64,000 nucleotides of DNA from the NCBI GenBank assembly GCA_035578905.1, contig JAQJVL010000567.1:480354-544353 (forward strand), given 5' to 3'. Positions 1 to 11,006 of the stretch are shown here, one piece after another (the first letter of the stretch is position 1; each line of letters begins with the position of its first letter). Under the pieces are notes generated by a model, which saw only the letters and a list, made by a program, of their open reading frames with translations, made no database searches and was not told the origin of the DNA. Both the position numbers and the translations under genes were made by a program. Origin of the DNA: Stictocephala bisonia. Lineage: Eukaryota > Arthropoda > Insecta > Hemiptera > Membracidae.

Positions 1-448
1 TCTCTATCTCTCTATCTCTCTATCTCTCTATCTCTCTATCTCTCTATCTCTCTATCTCTCTATCTCTCTATCTCTCTATCTCTCTATCTCTCTATCTCTC
101 TATCTCTCTATCTCTCTATCTCTCTATCTCTCTATCTCTCTATCTCTCTATCTCTCTATCTCTCTATCTCTCTATCTCTCTATCTCTCTATCTCTCTATC
201 TCTCTATCTCTCTATCTCTCTATCTCTCTATCTCTCTATCTCTCTATCTCTCTATCTCTCTATCTCTCTATCTCTCTATCTCTCTATCTCTCTATCTCTC
301 TATCTCTCTATCTCTCTATCTCTCTATCTCTCTATCTCTCTATCTCTCTATCTCTCTATCTCTCTATCTCTCTATCTCTCTATCTCTCTATCTCTCTATC
401 TCTCTATCTCTCTATCTCTCTATCTCTCTATCTCTCTATCTCTCTATC

Positions 449-456
<8 letters not shown>
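1..456. repeat. Microsatellite (TCTCTATC)n
   Basis: An almost perfect tandem array of the 8 bp unit TCTCTATC begins at the window edge, so it probably extends further left. It changes directly into a TC dinucleotide run. The reverse strand gives long arginine/glutamate/glycine-type open frames purely from the repeat, which are not genes. Confidence 0.97.
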
Positions 457-520
<64 letters not shown>

Positions 521-775
521 CTCCCTCCCTCCCTCCCTCCCTCCCTCCCTCCCTCCCTCCCTCCCTCCCTCCCTCCCTCCCTCCCTCCCTCCCTCCCTCC
601 CTCCCTCCCTCCCTCCCTCCCTCCCTCCCTCCCTCCCTCCCTCCCTCCCTCCCTCCCTCCCTCCCTCCCTCCCTCCCTCCCTCCCTCCCTCCCTCCCTCC
701 CTCCCTCCCTCCCTCCCTCCCTCCCTCCCTCCCTCCCTCCCTCCCTCCCTCCCTCCCTCCCTCCCTCCCTCCCTC
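457..775. repeat. Microsatellite (TC)n followed by (CCCT)n
   Basis: A TC run to about 516 passes into a long CCCT tetranucleotide array to about 775. With the preceding TCTCTATC array it forms one compound pyrimidine-rich block on the + strand (purine-rich on the other). Such mirror-like polypurine tracts can form triplex DNA and are prone to length error in assemblies. Confidence 0.96.
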
Positions 776-3700
776 TCTACTCACATGTGGAAAGTGCCAA
801 TGGCAGAGAAGATTTTTGCAAAATCTATTATTACTGTGTTTGTTCACTATTACTGTGGTGTAAGTGGACTTCTCTTCGTAGGTAAGTTTGGTGATGCCCT
901 ATCTCTCCTAATCTGCAAATCATTTGAAAAATAATTTTTATTTGATGTGAGCATTGTTAATATAGTAAATGATGATTAATAGTACCGTAATGGCAATAAT
1001 TTGTTATAATCGTAATCAGGACATGAACTATCAAGAGTTTAAAAAAATTGTTTTACATTCTATGGATGTCTTATGTAGGATTATTAAAAACTGATATAAC
1101 TTACCCAATAATGTACATATCTGGCAGATGTTCCTTTTTCTTGTTTAAACTTAAAAGTTCAGTCAGGTCTAAGCCAGAAGGTGGTAATTGCTCTGCCAGA
1201 TTCCATGTTATAATATATAAACTGAAACAATACAAATTCAGTTATATTCTTCAAGATAACAAATCTGAATCAAACACATTGCTACTAAGCATAAATACAA
1301 ACACTTGCAATTGTAGTTACGAACTAAAAACTCAAATACAAAGTATGTCTTATATGCTACATTATATGATAACTATTTTACTCATTTAAAATTATTAGAG
1401 CATAAAATAAATCATGATGAGTATTAATAATAATTAGGACTGTTCCGTATGATTATTAATTGTAAAAATTTATATAAAATAATCAATAATTACATGCCAA
1501 AAAAGTATTTTACTAAAATACTACTAAAACTTTATTAAATTTTATCCTTCACAATGAATATCACCACTCTATGTACATTTAAGGGTAAGTGAGTCATCAT
1601 AACTAACTGTACTTCAATGAGTGTGTGGATGATTCAGGTACGTGGGTAATCACAATTGAACGTGTATTGCTAGGATGACACTTTTTTTAATTAAAATTTA
1701 ATTTAGTATTTCAGGAATGAGATTTATTTTCCGAATAATAAACACATCTACTCCGAATTGCAAATAAGAGCAAATTTAATTTTAACGATAACACATCTTA
1801 TCCATTGAATGATATAACCGACACTTCTGTACAAATGTAACTATATACTGTACTATGTGTACAATAGGTCGTGAGATACCAGCGGAACCATCTGAACAAT
1901 GTTCTCCTGCAGACAGATTATGAATTGTTATCTTACTGCTGGCACAGAAATTGTATGTACTCAAGAAGGCTGTTTATCAAGAAACTAAAAGGCCTAAGAA
2001 AAATTGCAATTAATCCATTGCTTTCCCTATTTAATTGTACATTATGACATGACACATGTATGTATAATTTTACTTTAAGTTTTAATAATTGTTATCCTAC
2101 TTAGAACAAAAAAGTACTGTAACTAAAATTACAGTACTTTTTTTTAAAACTAGTTTTCATTATGCATCAACTTCACTCTTATTACTGAAAAAACCAGCAT
2201 AGTTACCTAAATAAGAATCAAAGCAGTTCCTGGCATATAAAAAAATTATTATATACTAGTTCTACAAGGTCTAATCTCACCGTATGTAAACATAAACCCA
2301 AAATAAATGGCGCATAGAGGAGGGAGAAAGAATACTTATTCACAATTCGGTGATTTTTATATATCGGTGACTTTAGTACCAGTTACAAAAATTGACCATA
2401 ATAAATACCAATGAAAATAATAGTGGCAAAATTGAGCGATAATCTAACATAAGATAGGTGGAATTTGGAGGGAAACTTCAAAACTATCGAAGCATTCACT
2501 AAGAAATGAGTTTGGTACAAGTTTTGTTATTTATGCGCTTTCTAGATGCCTCGCCAATCTTGACTTTTTTATCAATAGTGGGTAGAATAAGGTCTTTATT
2601 TTATGAGAATAACTTTTTATTCCGCAGAAATAACGTTTAAAAAAAATGTTATTTTTCGTTTTATCGCCATTATTTTTCATGATTTATTCATAATTTTGAT
2701 GTAGTTTTTCGTACTGAACATGAATTTGAAAACTATTTTGGTCTACGACAATTATTTCTCCAGATAGCAAGAAAAAACTACGTTCGCTGCAAATCAGCTA
2801 TGGTACCCATATGCACAATGTTAATAGGAGCTATGACTGACCACCAAATACAAATTCGCACATACTCCTGCCGCTGTGACGGCCGGCAGTCCGTCACAGA
2901 GGCCAAGGACCCAAATTTAATGCAAATTATGAATTTTTGTTAAGTATATAGATGATTGGGATAAATTAGGTTATGTTTGGTTAGGTAAGTAAAGAGTGTA
3001 TGTTTTTGGGCCGAAAAATTAACTTTATTGCTTTGAAAATAATTTTATGCACTTTCTAGGCACCTCTGAAAATGCGATTTCTTGTTGAAAAAGTGGTGAA
3101 ATATGGCTTTATAATTCTTGAGGAGGTTGATTTTAACTGCGGAAAACTCGTTTTTTATCAAAAAATTTGAAAAAACTAGTTTTTTATATGATAGTGCAAA
3201 AACCAACTCTTAAAAATTGGAATTTTTCAACAATTTTTTTTTTTATTTTACTTGTTTTTTTAATGCTGAACAAGAATATATAATTGGTTTTTCAATAAAA
3301 GTTATTTATGCGCTTTCAAGATGCCTCCAAAAATTTTAATTCAAATGGCAAAACTACAAATTGTAATTCCATTTTACCTATAAGAATAACATTGTATGCT
3401 TATCTTAATATGTCAGATTTTAAACAAAACAAATAATATAATAATTGTACTCATAAATGTGCTTACTTAATTTGAATAAAACTGTGCATAGCTTTCATCC
3501 GAATCGTCTTTCGATTCCTCATCGGAGCTGCTCTCTTCTTACAAACTATATTGCTGAACTTACAATGTGTTCACATAAAATACAATGTTTTGTATATAAA
3601 AATGGCAAGAATACAAAACAAACAGTTAATATATAGGAAAGGTTTCATAAAATAAATCGCAGGATAAGGTATAGTGTAACATTAGCTGTTGTATATTTTT

Positions 3701-3850
3701 TATAACAGCTATCATAACATTTCCCTTCTTTGTGTGTGATAGTTACACAGTAAATCATGCACTCTACAGTTTTTTTTATTTGAGTTCAAATAATACCAAT
3801 CACATTATTAACAAAAATTAGAGTATTACAGTACCATCATATGATAGTAC
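776..3850. other. AT-rich non-coding stretch
   Basis: I see no convincing gene. There is a perfect 15 bp hairpin at 2108-2143 (AAAAAAGTACTGTAA, 6-base loop). Three copies of a 22 bp motif beginning TTATGCGCTTTC lie at 2531, 3045 and 3305. A short acidic reverse-strand reading frame sits near 3470-3540. Open frames here are short and lack recognisable domains. Confidence 0.6.
2108..2143. repeat. Perfect 15 bp hairpin
   Basis: AAAAAAGTACTGTAA at 2108-2122 is exactly inverted at 2129-2143 around a 6-base loop. It could be the core of a small palindromic mobile element or a chance AT-rich hairpin. No gene end is recognised nearby that would make it a terminator. Confidence 0.7.
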
Positions 3851-3852
3851 AC

Positions 3853-4597
3853 TAGCCGCAGAATATCTTGAGCTGTCGAAACCGTTACTTTTCAAATGGT
3901 AACGGTGGTTAGCGCAGGGGAGGGGTACGACATACGCATGTGTGGCTTTGGACTAGCCTGACATACAGGCGTTGGCTACCGGTGTTGATTAGCTGATTAG
4001 AGAGTGGAATATCGCTGCCATCATTTGTATCAAAAGTGTTTGATATTGAAAATATTAAATGCAATAACTTTTTTTATATTACTGTATTAGTTGTTATGTT
4101 TGTAATAACTCAGCCACATATGTTATAATTTAAATATTAATTTAATTAGAACTGCTCTCTATCTTTAAAGAGATTAAATTTAATATTGTTCACAAAGCTA
4201 TTCACAAGTATTTTTTCCTATTATACAATCAATTACAGACTTGAACAGTACTTATTTTCACTAACATAAGTTACATTCTGTAAATTTACCAGTGTTTAAT
4301 TATTTAGTATTCCACATTATTTTATTTTTCTCATTAAATATTGGACAAATACAATAAAAATATAATTAAAGGCCTATAATTATAACGTGATAATACATTA
4401 TAATACCAAGTAATATGATTATAAATAAAAATTATCAGTAATTAATCGGATGGGAGTTGTGTTATAAAATAGTGGGCGTGGTGACTTGATGTTTACAGCA
4501 ATGCTAGTAGTACGCTAAACGCTGTTTATTGGTAGAGATTCCTCTCCCCCCAGCACTAACCGTGACGTAAGCCACAGCTCAAGATATCCCGTGGCTA
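3853..4597. mobile_element. MITE-like element with imperfect terminal inverted repeats
   Basis: The left end (TAGCCGCAGAATATCTTGAG) and the inverted right end (TAGCCACGGGATATCTTGAG) match over about 24 bases. Similarity resumes further in, around a GGTTAG-GCxGGGG block near 3910 on the left and its complement near 4545 on the right. The element would be about 745 bp with no coding capacity. The ends read TA...TA, which would suit a TA target duplication, but the superfamily is not established. Confidence 0.55.
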
Positions 4598-5580
4598 TTG
4601 TAATAATAGATATTTAATACTTTTTTAAAGACAACTGTTTCAGTAAGCTAATGTTTTCATAAGAGAGGTTCCTCTCCACTCTACACTTATAACCAGTTGT
4701 CACTGGTCGCATGCTCAGACTAACTGCCAAATCAGTAAACTAAGCAATGTAAACAAACAACACAACCAAGTCAACTTGTTCTTTTTAAATATATAACAGA
4801 CAACCAATCACAACGGCCCATCAGATCTTAAAATGAATGTTTCCTCCTAATATTTCAAAGGGCTCAATTAAGCGATATATTGATAGCGGAATGCATTAAT
4901 TCCAATAATAGCAAAACTCATCCACTGAAGAAACTGTAGAAAATGTAAGTTACACTTTTTCTATGATGTATTGTTTATATTATTATACTTTAAACTATAG
5001 GTACAATTCAAAACTAATATGTCAATTGCACTTACCTTAGAGTATCCATTAGTTGTCTGAAGGACTACAGGATAAAAACAGTTCAGGATAAAACGATTTT
5101 TAATGTAAACTTAACTAAAGTGAATAATCGAAGTTGTTATCTCACACTAAAATTAATCTGTGAATAAAATAACATATTGCTTTTAATTGTGTCCTTTCAA
5201 TATTACGATTAAAACATAGCATATACAATCTTTTAAGACGTATTGCAAACAATTTTTTTTAACACTGCGATGATGCGACTAAAAAACTGGTTCCACAAAC
5301 AATAATTTAATACAAACGCGCATTTATCTGCTGGTTAAACTAAGTCAGAGTATGCCTGCCTTGCCTGCCTAGTACAACTTTATAATTTTGTCTTCATCTA
5401 AACCTGAAAATCACTTGCACTTTGACAATCACTTTCCCTTCTCCAGCAGAAAGTAATTTGAGAATTGAGACATACAGCTGACTTTAAAACAGCTGGTGAA
5501 CTTTGAATCTACTAAACCCAGAAAATGTATAATCAGAATATTTAGAGAGGAATATCATATATATATATATATATATTCGT
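4598..5580. other. AT-rich non-coding stretch
   Basis: Nothing recognisable as a gene. There is a short (CCTG)-type run near 5352 and an AT dinucleotide run at about 5556-5576. Confidence 0.55.
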
Positions 5581-5582
5581 AC

Positions 5583-5632
5583 TACCATAGACCCTCTATT
5601 ATACCTGCAGGTAAAATAGAAGGTTTATGGTA
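5583..5632. repeat. Palindromic mini-repeat, copy 1
   Basis: A near-perfect palindrome reads ACCATAGACC-CTCTATTATACC, then TGCA, then the complement. It is the first of several local copies of the CATAGACCTTCTATTATACC motif; others lie at 5785, 8832, 8885 and, partially, 9654 and 10204. Confidence 0.75.
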
Positions 5633-5784
5633 GTATCTATTGGTGATCTTTTGGTCTATGGTAGTACCTATGGGTGATCATAACTACATAATAATTTAAA
5701 TTCTGTAATCAAATTTAAATTTCTTTGAATCCTACTGACATTATTGTATTGAAGGTGTAAGCTGCAAGAATAAAATAAAACATT

Positions 5785-5844
5785 ATCATAGACCTTCTAT
5801 TATACCTAATAATATAATAGAAGGTATAATAGAAGGTCTATGAT
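5785..5844. repeat. Palindromic mini-repeat, copy 2
   Basis: ATCATAGACCTTCTATTATA is inverted at the right end of this 60 bp block, with an AT-rich centre. It carries the same motif as the block at 5583 but with different flanking bases, which suggests mobility or repeated formation of the motif. Confidence 0.75.
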
Positions 5845-6129
5845 ATTATTAATGGCAATTAGAACATGATGAACTTTTTATAGGCCTACGAGATGATTCA
5901 CTTGACTGGGCTGTATGAGTTTTGATAAACATTTGGCAAACAGATAACAGATCCAATAGTTCAGAACTTGTGTTACTCCACTACATATTCATTAAAACTA
6001 GCAGCAATTGGAATAAAATATAAATATCTCAATTGTATTATTTCCTATCTTTAAACATATGCAACAACAATTTGAAACAGACGCCATTGACAGACCTGGA
6101 ATAAAAACTTTTCTAGCTGATTTATTTAT

Positions 6130-6290
6130 TTTGTAGTCCCACAGGGATTGTTCTTGACCTATTAATTTATATCAATGACATCTCAAAAAAATCATCCAGC
6201 AACCTTACTATTTTTGCTTATTACACTACCTTGCTTGCAGTGCGTAAAGATTTAGTTTTATTCTACAAAAACCCTAATTTAAACATTCTT
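6130..6290 (+). pseudogene. Degenerate LINE reverse transcriptase fragment
   Basis: The + strand reads, across frameshifts, as a VPQG-type motif followed by a 'YINDIS'-like segment. This is the conserved GVPQG...LFxIYINDL block of non-LTR reverse transcriptases. It is too short and broken to assign to a clade. Confidence 0.5.
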
Positions 6291-6510
6291 TCGTAGTACT
6301 TTTCCGACATCATTCTTCTACCCAATATTTACACGTTTTGAGTACAGTTTATGTTAAGGAATTTAATCGTGTAGAGGCACATTAGCATATACACCTACAA
6401 TAGATATTCCATATAATAGGAATATTTGTGTATAAAATTAACGGTATAACTTAGTCTGCTAGGCACGGTAGGTATTTCCCGACGTCGCAATGGCAACGAA
6501 TCTGTAGGAG

Positions 6511-6576
6511 TCCCTCTTCAGTTTCAATTGGGTTTTCACTGCTGATTTGCAGTGATCATAACTGAAGAGAGACTGC
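6511..6576. repeat. Nested hairpin
   Basis: GTCCCTCTTCAGTT and AACTGAAGAGAGAC form an outer stem with one mismatch. CACTGC/GCAGTG forms an inner stem. It lies about 100 bp before a much larger fold-back structure and may belong to the same mobile unit. Confidence 0.6.
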
Positions 6577-6677
6577 ATTCAAGTAGGACAAGATATTTGA
6601 GTATCTTTAGGTCAACATTGGCAATTAGAGCAGAGCAGTCAATTTCTACATTAAACTATTTGATTAGAAGACAATGT

Positions 6678-6898
6678 CTAGACTCTACATTTTCCGGTGA
6701 CAACCGCGTCAAGGTACTATCTACAATATTTACAAGATAACCAGACGTTTCGCCAATACTGTGATGTGGTATCCTCAGTGGTATCTCTGAGAAACTACTG
6801 AGGATGCCACATCACACTATGATCGAAACGTCTGGTTGTCTTGTAAATATTGTAGATATTACCTTGATGCGGTTGTCACCGGAAAATGTAGATTCTAG
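6678..6898. mobile_element. Fold-back element with about 110 bp arms
   Basis: The left arm (6678 to about 6788) is almost completely inverted in the right arm (about 6792-6898), with almost no loop. Matching blocks include CTACATTTTCCGGTGACAAC, ATCTACAATATTTACAAGA, CCAGACGTTTCG and ATGTGG-ATCCTCAGT. A transcript would fold into one long hairpin. There is no coding capacity. It is best called a fold-back or MITE-type element of unknown superfamily. Confidence 0.8.
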
Positions 6899-7192
6899 CT
6901 ATGACACCGGCCGCTTAAGCCTAAGTTATAAGAAGACAATGTCAGGTAACTTTCTACGTTTCTCCAAAGGTCCTACCTCAAGGCTCTGGCAATTTCATCT
7001 AGAGGTACAGAGTTATAATAAAATATCACCCTCAGATCAATTTAACTAATGAAGTGAGATTGTAACTTCTTAATTGTTTCAATGTGGTTTTATTGGAAGA
7101 GTAACTAAACAGATCTCGTTTACTCGAAGATTGGTCTGACCAAGGCAACATCAATACTTATATCACTTCTTGACTCTCTAACGATGAAATCC

Positions 7193-7222
7193 AAAACCAC
7201 GGACTCCAAGGTCCGTGGTTTT
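7193..7222. repeat. Perfect 12 bp hairpin
   Basis: AAAACCACGGAC at 7193-7204 is perfectly inverted at 7211-7222 with a 6-base loop. It is more GC-rich than its surroundings. Function unknown. Confidence 0.7.
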
Positions 7223-7649
7223 ACTCATAATGTCAGTAAAAAACATTGAGGGCATATTAAAATTATTTGGATGGCCAGATCTAGAAAAACAATACAAGTG
7301 AATGTCAGACAACACAAATATAACGATATAAGTACATAATGCACAAATTACAGAGGGATCCACAACAAAAGTACTTTTATTTTATGGATCCCTTTGGTTC
7401 GAGGAATGTAGTGGTTTGTCGAAATTGATCAACATAGTATTTGTATTTGTTGTTCTTATATTGCAATGTATTTGTGGTTGTTATGCTTTATTGTAATATA
7501 TTTGTGATGTGTGCATTCAATTTCATTGTTTCTTTACCAAAACGTATTATGCTAATTAAATTTCTAAAAAAATAAACAGCTGCTCCCTTTAGAACCATAC
7601 ATTTTCTGCTACTCTAGTGTGATCTTAACCAAACTACACTTTTGTAGTA

Positions 7650-8660
7650 AATAAAAGTCGTCAATTAAAAAAGTGATCTTTTAAATCTTCAGGTCTGTCA
7701 GTAAACATCAGACAGTAAGAGGTAATAATTTGTATAGTATCATTAATAAATAAGTTTAAAAAATGTGTTCTCAAAGAAGGCCCTTGTGGGCCTTGTGGCA
7801 CACCAATGGACTTTGAAATACTGCCTGCGTACTTAACAACAAGCATTTTGTTGCATACGTAAAATCACTTTTCATTTCATTTTAAAATCTCAACCACTCT
7901 GATGACTTGGAACATGAAGATAGCCCAACTGATTACTAGAGGCTATCGATGAAAGAATATCGCTCTGGATGAAAATGAATAAATGAATTTATTTTCCTTC
8001 AAAGAAACATAACAATTTTTACAAAGTAAAGATTTGAAATTGAGTAGCCACTGTGGCTACTAGAAAAGATAAACTTAATTTTACACACAACTAAAAGAAA
8101 AGAAAATTTAATCTAGCTAGTTTGATTGTAAAATAAACAACTGATTACAATAGAACATAAAATATGGACACAATCATAATTAATTAGCCGCTAACCTGAA
8201 GCACCTGCTTTGAAAATAAAATTTTCTTGACTAACTTAAAGTGTTGAAATAGATTTAGCGTAAAGTATAGACAAAAAATTTAAAAAATAAATAAGGTTGA
8301 TAATTGTAGATCTTCCTGGCAAAAATCTATGTTGATCAGGAACAATAATGTTTCTCGTATGAAAGAATATCCAATCTAACATGAGTCTTTCAAATACATT
8401 GCCAATAGCTCATTGTATGGCAATCAGCCGATAATCAGAAACTTGCAGCCAGCCCTGTATAGACACTAGTACTATCCTTGAGAATATCCGGAAATTATGC
8501 CGATTTAAGGTTTTTGTTAAATAAAATAGTTAATAGAGGAGTAAGTGTGGAACCGCACAAGAGACCGAATTCCATCGGTATCATAACTCGTATAAGTATC
8601 AAGTTTGCTTAACAAATGCTCGATTTCCTCAATCCTCACTCTCAAATGAGCCAGACATAT
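7650..8660 (-). pseudogene. Degenerate LINE reverse transcriptase (minus strand)
   Basis: Read on the minus strand, 8350-8290 gives PDQHRFLPGRST, the 'QHGFLPGRST' motif of non-LTR reverse transcriptases. Further downstream, 7846-7661 gives SIGVPQGPQGPS...LFIND...MFTD, the GVPQG block and a decayed catalytic FADD. The roughly 500 bp between them is longer than expected and broken by stops, so there is probably a secondary insertion. No intact ORF remains; it is Jockey/CR1-like at most. Confidence 0.65.
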
Positions 8661-8831
8661 CAATTGTGATTTGAAGTCATGGTCAGGAACACTAAAGCAT
8701 AAAACGTAGCTAATAGGTTACATACAAAGAATGAACGGTAAAAACATCGTTAAAAGATGCCTTATGGTATGTAGTGTTGAACTCGGAGGTTTACCCCTGG
8801 CGAACTCCGCCAGTATGGTAATGTATGCTTA

Positions 8832-8914
8832 TACCATAGACCTTCTATTGAAGGTCTATGCTTATACACCACATAATACCATGTCCATAGACCTTCTATT
8901 ATACCGGTCTATGA
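8832..8914. repeat. Two adjacent palindromic mini-repeats
   Basis: Two copies of the CATAGACCTTCTATT palindrome lie about 25 bp apart (8832-8860 and 8885-8914), each folding on itself. They belong to the same family as the copies at 5583 and 5785. Confidence 0.72.
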
Positions 8915-9019
8915 TAATACTAACATAAGAAATAAAAGTACACGTGAAAAAGCTTCGTGGAACATTTCTAAGCCTTAAAATAAATTAAGGACAATGAATA
9001 AAATACTAGTAATACCTCA

Positions 9020-9430
9020 AATATCACAATTTTAAATGAAGAAATACAATAGAATCATGCCGATCAAGCAATGAAATATTTGGCGTTTTCTTTGATCCTA
9101 AACTAAATTGCAAATTACACATAAATAAGAAACTTAACCTTGCTTATGGATGATTGTCAAACTCATTTCCATTAATAAACAAGAAATCATCTCAATACTT
9201 CAACATAGGACATCCGACCAACATCAGAAGGCTCCGCCTGAAACCACGGCTACCTCAAGACATTTTTTAACTACCATACACATGTTTTAATCAAGCAAGT
9301 TTAATATAGAAAATGTTGAACTCTTTTCCTGAGATGCCAAATGGCTGACCTCAATATCTATAATTCTCTGTTATTCTAATATGTTTTCCACTTAATTTTA
9401 CCTTAGCCTGATGTAAGGATAATAAAATTG
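9020..9430 (+). mobile_element. Internally deleted Jockey-type LINE 3' end
   Basis: This block matches, in opposite orientation, the LINE at 12640-14290. It covers the reverse transcriptase C-terminal part (corresponding to NITILNE...LNLAYG...INKKS), then jumps to the C-terminus (NIGHPTNIR-LRLKP) and the 3' UTR ending in AATAAAATTGT. The intervening several hundred bases are missing, so this copy is a deleted, non-coding relic. Confidence 0.75.
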
Positions 9431-10619
9431 TAAAAAAGTAATGTTTCTGCTATTTTTTTATAAATATAATGTTTGTTTTGTTTGACAATCAATCACCACT
9501 GAATGATCACAGATAACTACTATCCAGATAGCTCAGAGTATACAGGAAACTCAAGTGCGTTGTTTAAGGACTAAGGAGTATGTAAGCAACACGCACTACA
9601 AGACCCACGACCGTGAATTTAGGATGCAACGTTGCCGCAAAGAGTAAGTATTAACATAGACCTTAATCTATGGCATCGATATATACTACTGGATCGCGGG
9701 CTGGGCTGCGGAGGCCGAGCGGATTTTTGGGGTTGTATTTGGAGAATTGAAGCACCTATTAAGGCAAAAAGCAGTTGCTGGCTTTGCACGCAGTAATAAT
9801 CATCGTAATTTAGACACACTATGGGCAATTTATTTGTTAATATTTAAACGTACATATAAACTTTAAGCAAAGAAATATATTTATTATGTAACATTTTATT
9901 TTTAGCTTTGTTAGAAGACCAAATCTGTTAAATAAAAAAGAAGCATTGTAATCTATTTCTATTACACAAATAGCCTAGGATCCAATTCTATTTGGATTAG
10001 TAACAAAAATATTCAACTATTTTAAATATTGTTATTATTATAACAACACAGGGCACTAAAATAATTAGTATAACAATTATATAACTTCTTAAAATAAAAA
10101 TTAACTACACTAAATCATGTTTCAGAGTAAGTGAAATTACAGTGAATTAAATCAAAACATATTTATTTTTGACAGAAGTTAACAGCTAACTGTATATAGT
10201 AGCACAGACCTTCTATTATACTGTATAATAATAATAGCGTCAATATCATATAAATTACTAATGATGCTTTTTGACATGAAGCTTCCCTCATTTAAAAGAG
10301 TTGTCAAAATAATTTTTCTGGGGGATAATTTATGTTGATTGTCTTTGTTGATATTGAATCTCTTTTGTCCTTTTTGAGTTTTTCACGAATGTAGTTTTTC
10401 ACTAATGTAATTTCTTTTCATAGCTTTGTCAGCATTGATGCAATTATAGTATTTCTATATCTAGAGTATATCCTATAGTATAGAAGTTGGTTAACTTAAT
10501 TTTTCTTTATTGTTATAATTTTTGTTCTTAATTAGCTTTTAGCAATATTGTAGCCTTAGATCTGTGTTCTTATTATATAGTTTACAATAAGTGTATATGT
10601 TAGTATGATTATTATGTTA
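9431..10619. other. Non-coding stretch with hairpin motif
   Basis: No gene recognised. A short palindrome (ACATAGACC-TTAA-TCTATGG) lies at 9654-9673, and a half copy of the CAGACCTTCTATTATAC motif lies near 10204. A 25-base sequence at 9674-9698 is inverted at 11469-11493. Confidence 0.5.
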
Positions 10620-10621
10620 GT

Positions 10622-10919
<298 letters not shown>

Positions 10920-10979
10920 ACATAGCTTAATTTTGCCATATTGATATTGTATTGTTTTAACAAAATGGTGTAACCGTTG

Positions 10980-11006
10980 GAATTTAAATAAATAAATAAA
11001 TAAATA
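10980..11006. repeat. (AAAT)n tract
   Basis: A short AAAT tandem tract follows GGAATTTAAATAAATAA. It resembles a LINE 3' tail, but no reverse transcriptase was recognised immediately upstream. Confidence 0.7.

Noticed and set aside
452..847. 131-codon minus-strand frame rich in GREG/RE repeats
   Set aside because: It is a translation of the CCCT and TC microsatellites; there is no non-repetitive core.
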